64,000 bases of DNA from Chitiniphilus shinanonensis DSM 23277 (lineage in GTDB: Bacteria > Pseudomonadota > Gammaproteobacteria > Burkholderiales > Chitinibacteraceae), in NCBI RefSeq assembly GCF_000374805.1, contig NZ_KB895337.1, forward strand, positions 65,862 to 129,861. Direction: 5' to 3'. Each line of letters begins with the position of its first letter. Position 1 is the first letter of the stretch. The position numbers and the translations under genes were made by a program. Of the stretch, positions 11,599-18,777 are shown one piece after another. Below the pieces are notes generated by a model. The model was not told the DNA's origin, did no database searches, and worked only from the letters and a program-made list of their open reading frames with translations.

Positions 11599-11664
11599 TC
11601 CGGGCGCTGGCTTGCTAATTGCTTTTTCAATGCGACAAACCCCTCAATTCACCGGAGAAACCCC

Positions 11665-11862
11665 ATGCGCCCGCTGCCCGCCAGACCCGCCCGCCCGCTC
11701 GATCTGCCCTTGCCACTGGCCCGCGGCACCGGCCACGCCGGACCTGCGATGGTGTTCGCGCTGCTGGCCTTGCTCGCCACCTGGCAATCGCCCTCTGCAC
11801 CGGCCCCGGCGGCACACGCCAATTTGCAAAGCGCTGCAATTCCTACATGGATGGCCCACTGA
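11665..11862 (+). CDS. Proline-rich small ORF preceding the MgtC gene
   Basis: A 65-residue ORF with a GGAGA site 7 nt before the ATG at 11665. The first 18 residues (MRPLPARPARPLDLPLPL) hold seven prolines. A hydrophobic stretch (AMVFALLALLATW, residues 30-42) is followed by Ala-rich sequence. Its TGA overlaps the ATG of the MgtC-family gene (TGATG), so translation of the two is likely coupled. I know no family for it. Salmonella mgtCBR is controlled by a proline-codon leader peptide, so a proline-sensing leader role is a possible reading. A small exported protein is the alternative. Confidence 0.45.
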   Translation: MRPLPARPARPLDLPLPLARGTGHAGPAMVFALLALLATWQSPSAPAPAAHANLQSAAIPTWMAH

Positions 11863-12386
11863 TGGACCCGCTGCTCACCCACCAACTGAGCATCCTGGCC
11901 GAAGTGGCGCTGGCGATGCTATTGGGCGGTCTGATCGGCCTGGAGCGCGAAGCCGCCGACAAGCCCGCCGGTCTGCGCACCCACATGCTGGTGGCCGGCG
12001 CCGCCGCGCTGCTGGTCGGCCTGGGCGACACCCTGCTGGCGCACTACCGCGACAGTCCCATGCGCGAACTGGTGAACACCGACCCGATCCGCATCATGGG
12101 CGCGGTCATCACCGGCGTGAGCTTCCTGGGCGCCGGCACCATCTTCCGCAACGGCAGCGGCACCGGCATCCACGGCCTGACCACCGCCGCCGGCCTATTG
12201 ATGGCCGCCGCCATCGGCATCGCCACCGCCCTGCGCCAGCACCTGCTGGCTGTGACGGTGACGCTGCTGATCCTGGCGGTGTTGCGGGTGGTGCATTGGG
12301 GGGAGGAGTGGGTGGAGCGTAGGCAGAGCGGCAAGGGGCGTGGGGATAAGCTGGTGATACCTGAAGAGGGGGGGCGTATGGAGTAA
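11862..12386 (+). CDS. MgtC/SapB family membrane protein
   Basis: A 174-residue inner-membrane protein with the MgtC/SapB signature. LAMLLGGLIGLEREAADKPAGLRTHMLV sits in the first helix and loop (given here by its ends only: LAMLLGGLIGLERE and GLRTHMLV), and ITGVSFLGAGTIFRNG follows about residue 80. Four to five hydrophobic segments are visible. The family is associated with magnesium limitation and, in pathogens, with F-type ATPase control. The start at 11862 overlaps the upstream proline-rich ORF stop; an in-frame ATG at 11847 is the alternative. The C-terminal 25 residues are basic and probably cytosolic. Confidence 0.88.
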   Translation: MDPLLTHQLSILAEVALAMLLGGLIGLEREAADKPAGLRTHMLVAGAAALLVGLGDTLLAHYRDSPMRELVNTDPIRIMGAVITGVSFLGAGTIFRNGSGTGIHGLTTAAGLLMAAAIGIATALRQHLLAVTVTLLILAVLRVVHWGEEWVERRQSGKGRGDKLVIPEEGGRME

Positions 12387-12463
12387 TTGTCGGCTGTGTC
12401 GCCCGCAGGTCAGCTATCTGGGAGGTTTGGGCGAGGCTCTGGCAGGACGCGAGAGGGTGTCCT

Positions 12464-12480
12464 AGGTTTTGTTAGCCGCA
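12464..12480. repeat. Family C repeat fragment
   Basis: AGGTTTTGTTAGCCGCA matches the terminal arm of the family C elements at 52893-53007 and 59761-59891. It lies directly after the C-terminal codons of the decayed transposase, the same position relative to a gene end as in the other copies. Confidence 0.4.
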
Positions 12481-13164
12481 CTTGTGCCACGCGCACCGTC
12501 ACTGGCGAACCCAGCTGGATGAACCGGTTGAGCACGGTGGCACGGACTTGCAGTTCCGCCACCTGTGGCTCAAACGTTCGCGCCTTCACCTGTTCACCCA
12601 GCAACTTGAAGCCCCGCATCTTGGTGGTAGCCGCTCCAGCATTTCCAGATCGCCGGGGCCCGGTCGGCGCATCGCACGTAGCGCTTCGTTCCGAACTCGT
12701 GCTCTCTTTCCATGGCGGGCCGTTCCTGCGCACCGGGATGATCGCCTCGGCACCTCGTTTGACAATGGCACGATGGCAGCGCTTGGTGTCGTAAGCGCCA
12801 TCGGCGCTCACGCTGGTGATTGGTTTCGTCGACCGGGATCTGCGTCAGCAGATGGGGCAGCACCGGTGCATCGCCCACGCCATTGTCGGTGACCTCTATC
12901 GCGCGAATTTCCAGCGTTTATGCGTCGGCTCTCGACCATGCCGGTGGCTTGGCGTAGTGCCAGGCCGAATGGCACCTTGATCGACAGGCAGAACTGGTTG
13001 GCCGCGTCGGAGAATTTTGGCTTACGCCCGGGCCCGCCGCTGGCCGGCGCGTAGCATTGCATGGCCGGATCGAGCCAGATCAGCAGCGATCCGCGTGCCT
13101 TGAGGGCGGCATCGTACTCACATGTGTTGGTGGTTCTGTGCTTGGCTGGAGCGGGTTTGGTCAT
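12481..13164 (-). pseudogene. IS5-family transposase remnant
   Basis: On the minus strand from the ATG at 13164 the frame reads MTKPAPAKHRTTN, then GPGRKPKFSDAA and FGLALRQATGMVES, the N-terminus of IS5-type DDE transposases. It then jumps to the C-terminal half with loss of the middle, including the first catalytic Asp region. GDAPVLPHLLTQIPVDE is in one frame, and SADGAYDTKRCHRAIVKRGA and QVAELQVRATVLNRF are in another. At least one internal deletion and two frameshifts make it non-functional. The left terminal inverted repeat (GGCTCTGTTGCACAAC on the minus strand) is at 13200-13215. No matching right end is visible near 12.4 kb. Confidence 0.85.
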
Positions 13165-13215
13165 AGCGAGAGTTTACCGACGGGGCTCAGGCGCGGGGAG
13201 TTGTGCAACAGAGCC
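13151..13215 (-). mobile_element. IS5-family left end, copy A
   Basis: The segment covers the transposase start codon, a 35-bp leader (GAGTTTACCGACGGGGCTCA...) and the terminal inverted repeat GTTGTGCAACAGAGCC. The same segment is repeated in the same orientation at 14663-14719, so the two copies bracket the orphan gene at 13300-14655. Confidence 0.75.
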
Positions 13216-13299
13216 CCGCTGTTATCGAAATTGGCTACCGCGCGAGGATGGTGAATACTCGGGAGTCGAGCTTGTGAAATAGGACAGTCGCGGATCGCT

Positions 13300-14655
13300 A
13301 TGGCAAGGAAAAAGACGTCCCAATTACCCGCCGAGTACGGGGGATTCGTTCTGACGTTCGAACCGGAACGAACCACATGGATTGCCGAGCGCTTCCATTC
13401 CGAAATGCGATTGACCGAATCCTTCTCAGCGGTGGATTGGAGATTCGATCACCGCGAGTTGGTGTTTCTGGTGCTTGAGCATGAGCCTTTGGCCATAGGC
13501 GGGTTTGCTCTGATGGAACCCATGCACGGCAGCGGCGGTTCGATGAAACGCAAAATGCGCATGCACACGCCGCTGCTGGAATTTCACCCAGCGCTAAGCA
13601 GCAATGAGCTGAAAGTGGTGGACCTTGCGGCGCGGCTCAGTACGCCGGAACGGATGCAACGCCTTGACGCTACCGACTGGCACAAGCTGATCGCACAGGT
13701 GAAAGCATGCCGCCCAAGTGACGCAGCCGCCATTGATTTGCTCATTGCCAAACGCACGGAGCAAAGGCTCTTACCCAGCGGCAATCAACGGTACGATCGC
13801 CTGAATGAACAGCGCGATGGCCTGGGTTTGGTGCTCGACATTGGCAAGCAGGATCGCGCCAAGACCCTGAAGTCCTTGCAGGTCGATCGTGTGGATAGCG
13901 CGACTTCCATTCTGAGTTTGCTCGATGATGTGCTGATACAGGAGCGCAGCTTGCTGGAGCACGACCGCAGAGTATTCGAGCAGCTGTTTGGCGAAAAGAA
14001 CCTGCCTTCGCAGTGGGCCAACTTCGATGACCAACAAGGGCATAAGGTTCGCGTCACTATCGTGGACAAGACCGCTCTCGAAACCGTGCTGGGGATCGAC
14101 CTGATCATCTATCACACCTGCTATCAAAGCTTCCTGCTGCTCCAGTACAAGCGGATGACGAAGAATGCGAAAGGCAAATGGACCTATCCGATTTCCCCAT
14201 CGTCCCGGCTGCATGACCAGCTGAAGAAGACGCGCGTCTTCATGAATGCGGCAGCCGATACGCAAGCGCCCGCTCCCACCCTATGGAACTATCGGCTTAA
14301 TGAAGATCCATTTTTCTTCAAGTTCTGCCAGGAACATTCTCCCACTGCGCGCAATGAAAACCTGATCCCAGGAATCACGCTATCGGCCGACCATCTAAGC
14401 CACTTCCTCACCTTGCCGGAATCGGAAGGAGAAGGTGATGGGCGGTTGGTCGGCTATCATAACTGTCCGCGTTATCTGAACAATACTGAGTTCACGCAAC
14501 TGGCGCAGATGGGTTGGATTGGCGCAGGCGTGCAATCTGCCGAACTAATGCGGAAAGTGCTGGAGGCCAATCGAGCCGGCAATCGGTCTGCCATGTTCGC
14601 AGTTATCGAATCGCCACAGGACAAGTCGGCAATGGGGCGACTCCGAAGACGCTGA
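13300..14655 (+). CDS. Orphan protein of unknown function, nuclease-like motif
   Basis: A 451-residue soluble protein I cannot assign to a named family. Its base composition is visibly lower in GC than the flanks (mid-50s percent by eye) and it uses A/T-ending codons, which suggests transfer. Residues 261-284 read E261-TVLG-ID267-...-Q282-YK284, within ETVLGIDLIIYH and FLLLQYKRM. The D-(about 15)-QxK spacing resembles PD-(D/E)xK nucleases of the Mrr type, with a short acidic residue upstream. Before it lies a helical region (about 185-235), and after it an RLHDQLKKTR helix and a C-terminal domain containing PGITLSADHLSHF. It stands alone between two decayed IS ends. A defence or restriction-type effector is a hypothesis only; no partner gene is present. 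Confidence 0.6.
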   Translation: MARKKTSQLPAEYGGFVLTFEPERTTWIAERFHSEMRLTESFSAVDWRFDHRELVFLVLEHEPLAIGGFALMEPMHGSGGSMKRKMRMHTPLLEFHPALSSNELKVVDLAARLSTPERMQRLDATDWHKLIAQVKACRPSDAAAIDLLIAKRTEQRLLPSGNQRYDRLNEQRDGLGLVLDIGKQDRAKTLKSLQVDRVDSATSILSLLDDVLIQERSLLEHDRRVFEQLFGEKNLPSQWANFDDQQGHKVRVTIVDKTALETVLGIDLIIYHTCYQSFLLLQYKRMTKNAKGKWTYPISPSSRLHDQLKKTRVFMNAAADTQAPAPTLWNYRLNEDPFFFKFCQEHSPTARNENLIPGITLSADHLSHFLTLPESEGEGDGRLVGYHNCPRYLNNTEFTQLAQMGWIGAGVQSAELMRKVLEANRAGNRSAMFAVIESPQDKSAMGRLRRR

Positions 14656-14662
14656 ATTGGGC

Positions 14663-14719
14663 CGGTTTGGTTATGGCCAGAGTTTACCGACGGAGCTCAG
14701 GCGCGGGGGGAACAGAGCC
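14663..14719 (-). mobile_element. IS5-family left end, copy B (decayed)
   Basis: GGTTTGGTTATGGCCAGAGT, then TTTACCGACGGAGCTCAGGC, then AACAGAGCC repeats copy A with a few substitutions and a deletion of about 7 bp in the terminal inverted repeat. Homology stops just past the former transposase start codon (ATG mutated to ATA on the minus strand). No transposase body is attached. Confidence 0.7.
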
Positions 14720-14727
14720 GTTAAAAG

Positions 14728-14757
14728 ACAAAACCCCCGCCTCGGCGGGGTTTTGTC
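14728..14757. terminator. Bidirectional intrinsic terminator
   Basis: ACAAAACCCCCGCC and GGCGGGGTTTTGT form a strong stem with A and T runs on either side. It lies 20 bp after the PRC-barrel gene stop (minus strand) and would also stop transcription leaving the island from the other side. Confidence 0.85.
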
Positions 14758-14777
14758 GTGGCATCGGCGTCAAACCA

Positions 14778-15233
14778 TCAATGCCGCCAATAAGGATCAG
14801 CCTGATAGTAGCTATGCACGCTGGACGCCCATTGCAGGTCGGCCATGCTCGGCCAGTGGTCCTTGTCGAAGCCCGGGGCGGCTTTCAGGCGTTCTTCGCT
14901 CACGTCGAGCACGAAGCGCTTGCGGTCGGTGTCCAGCACCAGGGCCTGCCAGGGGATGGCGAACAGTTTGTTGCCGACGCCGAGGAAGCCGCCGAACGAC
15001 AGCACGGCGTAGGCGATGCGGCCGCGTTGCACGTCGAGCATGATGCCCTTGATCTCGCCCAGGTCGTCGCCGGCGGCGTTGACCACGTCGTTGCCTTCCA
15101 GCGAGTCGGCCAGCATCAGGTAGGGGCCGGGGCCGTCGGCGCGGTCGAAGGCTTCGCTGCTGCCGACGATGCGGGCGCCGCCCACTTCGGCGGCGGTGCG
15201 GGCGGTTTGGCCGGAGGGTTGGGAAATCGTCAT
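14778..15233 (-). CDS. PRC-barrel domain protein
   Basis: A 151-residue protein with a PRC-barrel core at about residues 35-115: LADSLEGNDVVNAAGDDLGEIKG, then VLSFGGFLGVGNKLFAIPW and LDVSEERLKAAPGF (quoted in parts). This compact beta fold occurs in photosynthetic reaction centre H subunits and in many small bacterial stress proteins, often with a C-terminal aromatic segment as here (YYQADPYW). An RBS (AAGGAG) precedes the ATG at 15233. It is the last of three small minus-strand genes (unknown, ChaB, PRC-barrel) that end at a strong terminator. A role in stress response is inferred from company, not from the sequence. Confidence 0.85.
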   Translation of the reverse strand: MTISQPSGQTARTAAEVGGARIVGSSEAFDRADGPGPYLMLADSLEGNDVVNAAGDDLGEIKGIMLDVQRGRIAYAVLSFGGFLGVGNKLFAIPWQALVLDTDRKRFVLDVSEERLKAAPGFDKDHWPSMADLQWASSVHSYYQADPYWRH

Positions 15234-15340
15234 GGTTTCACTCCTTTCGCTTGGTTTTGCACCGCGCCGGCGGGGGCCGGTGTCGGGGCGTGGTCCGCCG
15301 TGCGGCGGCGAGGCGCCGGGTGGGCCCGGTCTGTTTGCTG

Positions 15341-15529
15341 TCAGTGTGGCGTCCGTGTACAGCTGCGGTAGTGCTCCTTGAGCGCGGCCCAGGCGATCTG
15401 GTGGGCGCGCTGTTCGTCGCGGTTGCCGCGTTCGCAGGCGTTGAGGAAGGCGTCGCGATAGGCCTGACGCACGGATTCGGGCAGGTGGTCGCTGACGCGG
15501 TCGGGTAGCGGGTCGGAACGGTAGGGCAT
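15341..15529 (-). CDS. ChaB family protein
   Basis: A 62-residue protein matching the ChaB fold along its length. LPDRVSDHLPESVRQAYRDAF is followed by HQIAWAALKEHYRS, the typical pattern of a short acidic helix then a W-A-x-x-K-x-x-Y helix. E. coli ChaB was named as a regulator of the ChaA cation antiporter, but no chaA is nearby. It lies between two other small stress-type genes, about 107 bp upstream of the PRC-barrel gene start. Confidence 0.85.
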   Translation of the reverse strand: MPYRSDPLPDRVSDHLPESVRQAYRDAFLNACERGNRDEQRAHQIAWAALKEHYRSCTRTPH

Positions 15530-15559
15530 GGCGGCAACTCCTGTGGGATGGAAATCCGC

Positions 15560-15850
15560 TCAGATATGGATGATGTCGCCGGCCCAGGGGTGCACCTGCC
15601 AGTCCAGGTCGATGTAGCGCTCGGGCGTGGCGGCCCGGCGATCGCGGCGGAACTGGGCGATGGCGCGGCGGTGGATCAGCTCCAGCTCGCGGTCGTTGTC
15701 CTTGCGTTCTTCGAGGCCGTAACGGGCCACGATGTCACCCGAGCGCTGATCGTAGATGGCCACGTGGCCACGCTTGCGATGGTGCCCGCCCCACGCGGAC
15801 AGATAGCCGGCGGTGGGTTCGTCGTCGAAGGTGAAGGTGCAGTACAGCAT
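15560..15850 (-). CDS. Hypothetical protein (96 aa)
   Basis: A strong AAGGAGAAA site lies just before the ATG at 15850. The protein is small, charged and aromatic, beginning MLYCTFTFDDEPTAGYLSAWGG and ending DLDWQVHPWAGDIIHI. It has no signal peptide or membrane segment. The middle (DQRSGDIVARYGLEERKDND) looks like a beta hairpin followed by a charged helix. I recognise no family. The spacing of 30 bp to chaB suggests one transcription unit. Confidence 0.65.
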   Translation of the reverse strand: MLYCTFTFDDEPTAGYLSAWGGHHRKRGHVAIYDQRSGDIVARYGLEERKDNDRELELIHRRAIAQFRRDRRAATPERYIDLDWQVHPWAGDIIHI

Positions 15851-16001
15851 GATGTTTCTCCTTGGCGCCGCATCGGCGGCTTGCCCTGGATGGGCTTGTG
15901 ATCTTGGAAAACATCATGCGCGGGACGGCGCGGGGCGGGCATCGGCGGCCGGCGGAACGCGCGGTCGGCGAGTTCCTACAGGGGGGCCGGCTTGGCCGGC
16001 T

Positions 16002-16133
16002 GGGAAGAGGGAAGGGGGAAGAGGGAAGGGTGAAAAGCAACAGCCGGGGCACGCTGGCTGGGGTGGGCGCGGTCCGGCACGGGCCGCGTGGTTTTCGCCT
16101 TTACCCTTCTCCCTTCCCTCTTCCCCCTTCCCC
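16002..16133. repeat. Family A homopurine palindromic element, copy 2
   Basis: The left arm at 16002-16036 is purine (GGGAAGAGGGAAGGGGGAAG...) ending in TGAAAA. The right arm at 16092-16133 is TTTTCGCCTTTACCCTTCTC... and continues as pyrimidines. The right arm supplies the last ten codons and the stop (TAA at 16101-16103) of the receiver-kinase gene. Confidence 0.8.
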
Positions 16134-17351
16134 GGCGGCGCCGCCGCCCGCTTCCCATCCATCCCCATCCGGGCAGTCGAGCGGCAGTTCGACATAGAAG
16201 GTGGCGCCCTGGCCCGGGGTGCTCTGTACGTGGATCTGTCCGCCGTGCGCTTCGACGATCTGCTTGCTGATGTACAGGCCCAGGCCAAGGCCGCTGACGC
16301 CGGCGTTGGCCTGCTCGAATTGCTGGAAGATGCGCTGCTGGTGTTCGGCGGGGATGCCGGGGCCCTGGTCGCGCACGGCGATGCGGGCGCCGTCGGGCTG
16401 GGGGGTCACGTCCACGCGCAGCGGCTTGCCGGGCGCGTAGCGCAGGGCGTTGGTGATCAGGTTGGCCAGCACCTGCTCCAGGCGGAACTGGTCCCAGCGG
16501 CCGACGATGCCGCGCGCGATGTGCAGTTGCAGTTCGTTGCCGGTGGCGGCCAGTTGTTCGGCGAACTGGCCGACGATGTCTTCCACCACTTCGCCCAGGT
16601 CGAATTCGCTGGGCCGCAGGTACAGCTTGCCGGTGCGGATGCGGCTGATGTCGAGCATGTCGTCGATCTGCCGCACCAGGGTTTCCACCAGCCGGCTTTC
16701 GCGGGCGACCATCTTGGCGAACTTGTCGCCGCTGAAGGCGCTGAGGTCGCCGTGCTTGAGGTGGCGCTCGCGCATCTGGGCGTGCAGCTTGAGCACGTTG
16801 AGGGGGGTTTTCAGTTCGTGCGCGGCGGCGGAGAGGAAGTCGTCGCGGTTGCGGATCGCCAGTTGCAGCTCGGCCTGGGTCTTCTGCAATTCGGCCATCA
16901 GCATCTCCTGCTCCAGCTGCGCCTCCTGCAGGGCGCGCAGCTGGCGCGACAGGGTGCGCTTCTGCCGGTACAGGTCGACGAATACGTTCACCTTGCTGCG
17001 CACGGCGTGCACGTCCAGCGGTTTGTGCAGGAAGTCGACCGCGCCGGTCTCGTAGCCCTTGAAGGCGTAGTTCAGTTCCTGGCCGCAGGCGCTGACGAAC
17101 ACGATGGGGATGTGCTTGGTGCGCTCGGTGCCGCGCATGAATTCGGCGAGCTCGAAGCCATCCATGCCGGGCATCTGCACGTCGAGGATGGCCAGCGCGA
17201 AGTCGTTGGTCAGCAGCAGCTCCAGCGCCTGGGTGCCGGAATCGGCCTTGTGCAGCTCCAGGTCGTCGCGACCGATCAGCGCTTCCAGCGCGGCCAGGTT
17301 TTCCGGCAGGTCGTCCACCAGCAGCAGGCGGATCTTGTCATCATCCATCAT
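16101..17351 (-). CDS. Response regulator/histidine kinase (REC-HisKA-HATPase)
   Basis: A 416-residue soluble two-component protein. Residues 8-120 are a receiver (LLLVDDLPENLAAL, phospho-acceptor Asp in LAILDVQMPGMDG, Lys in FLHKPLD). A coiled linker (125-165) leads to the HisKA box SAAAHELKTPLNVL and an HATPase with NLITNALRYA, DQGPGIP and GLGLGLYISK. The ATG at 17351 overlaps the cheB stop (ATGA). The normal catalytic-domain end (YVELPLD) is followed by GWEAGGGAAGEGGRGKGEG, of which the Gly/Glu/Lys run and the stop codon come from repeat element A. It probably takes phosphate from the large hybrid kinase and passes it on. Confidence 0.93.
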   Translation of the reverse strand: MMDDDKIRLLLVDDLPENLAALEALIGRDDLELHKADSGTQALELLLTNDFALAILDVQMPGMDGFELAEFMRGTERTKHIPIVFVSACGQELNYAFKGYETGAVDFLHKPLDVHAVRSKVNVFVDLYRQKRTLSRQLRALQEAQLEQEMLMAELQKTQAELQLAIRNRDDFLSAAAHELKTPLNVLKLHAQMRERHLKHGDLSAFSGDKFAKMVARESRLVETLVRQIDDMLDISRIRTGKLYLRPSEFDLGEVVEDIVGQFAEQLAATGNELQLHIARGIVGRWDQFRLEQVLANLITNALRYAPGKPLRVDVTPQPDGARIAVRDQGPGIPAEHQQRIFQQFEQANAGVSGLGLGLYISKQIVEAHGGQIHVQSTPGQGATFYVELPLDCPDGDGWEAGGGAAGEGGRGKGEG

Positions 17352-17944
17352 CGTTCCTCCGGGCGCAGCGCGCGTAGCGCCAGCGCCAGCGATGCCAGTG
17401 GCAGGACGATCGCCTGCCCGCCGGTGGCGCGCAGGCCGGCCAGCGGCATGGTGGGGATTCGGGCTTCGGCGGGGTCCTGCACCAGGACGGTGCCGCCGTG
17501 GCGCGTCACCTGCGCCAGCCCGGCGGCGCCGTCCTCGTTGGCGCCGGTGAGCAGCAGTGCGGCCAGGGTGGGGCCGTAGGCGTCGGCGGCGGTTTCGAAC
17601 AGCACGTCGATGGCGGGGCGCGAGTAATGCACCGGCGGCTCGGTGCTGAGCGAGAAGGTGCGGTTGCGCTCGATCAGCAGGTGGTAGCCGGGCGGGGCGA
17701 AGTAGAGGGTGCCGGGGCTGAGCGCTTCCTTTTCGTCGGCTTCCTTCACCGGCAGCGCCACGTGCGGGGCGAACACGTCCGGCAGCAGGCTGTAGTGGCC
17801 GTCCGGCAGGTGCACCAGCACCACCACCGGGATGGGGCAGTCGGCGGGCAACGCGGGCAGCAGTTGCAGCAGCGCTTCGATGCCGCCGGCGGAGCCGCCG
17901 ATCACCAGCGCCTGGACGCGGTGCGGGTCGAGGATGGCGTTCAT
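17348..17944 (-). CDS. cheB: CheB-type methylesterase domain, no receiver
   Basis: A 198-residue stand-alone CheB catalytic domain. The catalytic Ser is in VIGGSAGGIEAL (about residue 18), His is in VHLPDGHYSLL, and Asp is in LTGANEDGAAGL. Normal chemotaxis CheB has an N-terminal receiver; here it is absent, so control would have to come through other proteins of the operon. The start overlaps the cheR stop and the stop overlaps the next gene start (ATGA twice). No methyl-accepting protein is encoded nearby, so the substrate is unknown. Confidence 0.9.
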   Translation of the reverse strand: MNAILDPHRVQALVIGGSAGGIEALLQLLPALPADCPIPVVVLVHLPDGHYSLLPDVFAPHVALPVKEADEKEALSPGTLYFAPPGYHLLIERNRTFSLSTEPPVHYSRPAIDVLFETAADAYGPTLAALLLTGANEDGAAGLAQVTRHGGTVLVQDPAEARIPTMPLAGLRATGGQAIVLPLASLALALRALRPEER

Positions 17945-18777
17945 CGCTTGCGGAAGATCCGTTCGTTGCGGGCAAAGGGCTCGAACTGCTCGGCCACGCT
18001 GGAGAACTGCACGGTCTCTTTGCTGCCCAGGCCGAGAAAGCCGCGGTGGCACAGCGATTCGCGAAACAGGCCGAAGGCGCGGTCCTGCAATTCGCGGTTG
18101 AAGTAGATCAGCACGTTGCGGCACGACACCAGCTGGGTTTCGGAGAACACGCTGTCGGTGGCCAGGCTGTGGTCGGCGAAGGTGACCTGGCGCCGCAGCG
18201 CGCGGTCGAAGATGGCCGAGCCGTAGGCGGCGGTGTAGTAGTCGGAGAACGCGCGCTTGCCGCCCGCGGCCAGGTAGTTGGCGGTGAACAGCTTGAGGTG
18301 CTCGATGGGGAAGATGCCGTCCTCGGCGCGTTGCAGGCTGTGCGGGTTGATGTCGGTGGCGTAGATCAGGGTGCGTTCCAGCAGCCCTTCCTCGTGCAGC
18401 AGGATCGCCAGCGAGTAGACCTCTTCGCCGGTGCTGCAACCGGCGATCCAGATCTTCAGCGACGGGTAGGTGGAAAGGATGGGCACCACCTTGTCGCGGA
18501 TCGCCAGGAAGTACGACGGATCGCGGAACATCTCGCTCACCGGCACGGTGAGGTACTGCAACAGGTCGAGGAAGTGCTGCGGCGAATGCAGAATGCGATC
18601 CTGCAGGGCCGACACGGTTTTGCATTCCAGCTGCGCCAGCGCGTGCGCCACGCGCCGCTTCAGCGAGGCCGGCGAGTAGTTGCGGAAGTCGTAGTTGTAC
18701 TTGAGGTAGATGCCTTCGATCAGCAGCCGCAGCTCGATGTCGAAATCGCTGTCGGGGTAGTGGGCCAGCGGGTTCAT
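17941..18777 (-). CDS. cheR: CheR-type methyltransferase
   Basis: A 278-residue SAM-dependent glutamate O-methyltransferase. The N-terminal helical domain (YDFRNYSPASLKRRVAHAL) and the SAM-binding domain with IWIAGCSTGEEVYSLAILL, LIYATDINPHSL and LVSCRNVLIYF are all in place. The ATG at 18777 overlaps the hybrid-kinase stop. Length equals the classical CheR. In an operon with CheB and hybrid kinases but no MCP, it belongs to the non-chemotaxis CheR/CheB group often tied to stress signalling. Confidence 0.93.
   Translation of the reverse strand: MNPLAHYPDSDFDIELRLLIEGIYLKYNYDFRNYSPASLKRRVAHALAQLECKTVSALQDRILHSPQHFLDLLQYLTVPVSEMFRDPSYFLAIRDKVVPILSTYPSLKIWIAGCSTGEEVYSLAILLHEEGLLERTLIYATDINPHSLQRAEDGIFPIEHLKLFTANYLAAGGKRAFSDYYTAAYGSAIFDRALRRQVTFADHSLATDSVFSETQLVSCRNVLIYFNRELQDRAFGLFRESLCHRGFLGLGSKETVQFSSVAEQFEPFARNERIFRKR

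Noticed and set aside
12410-12811. Intact transposase gene in the 12.4-13.2 kb region
   Set aside because: The conserved blocks are spread over three frames with a large internal deletion, so no functional transposase can be made.
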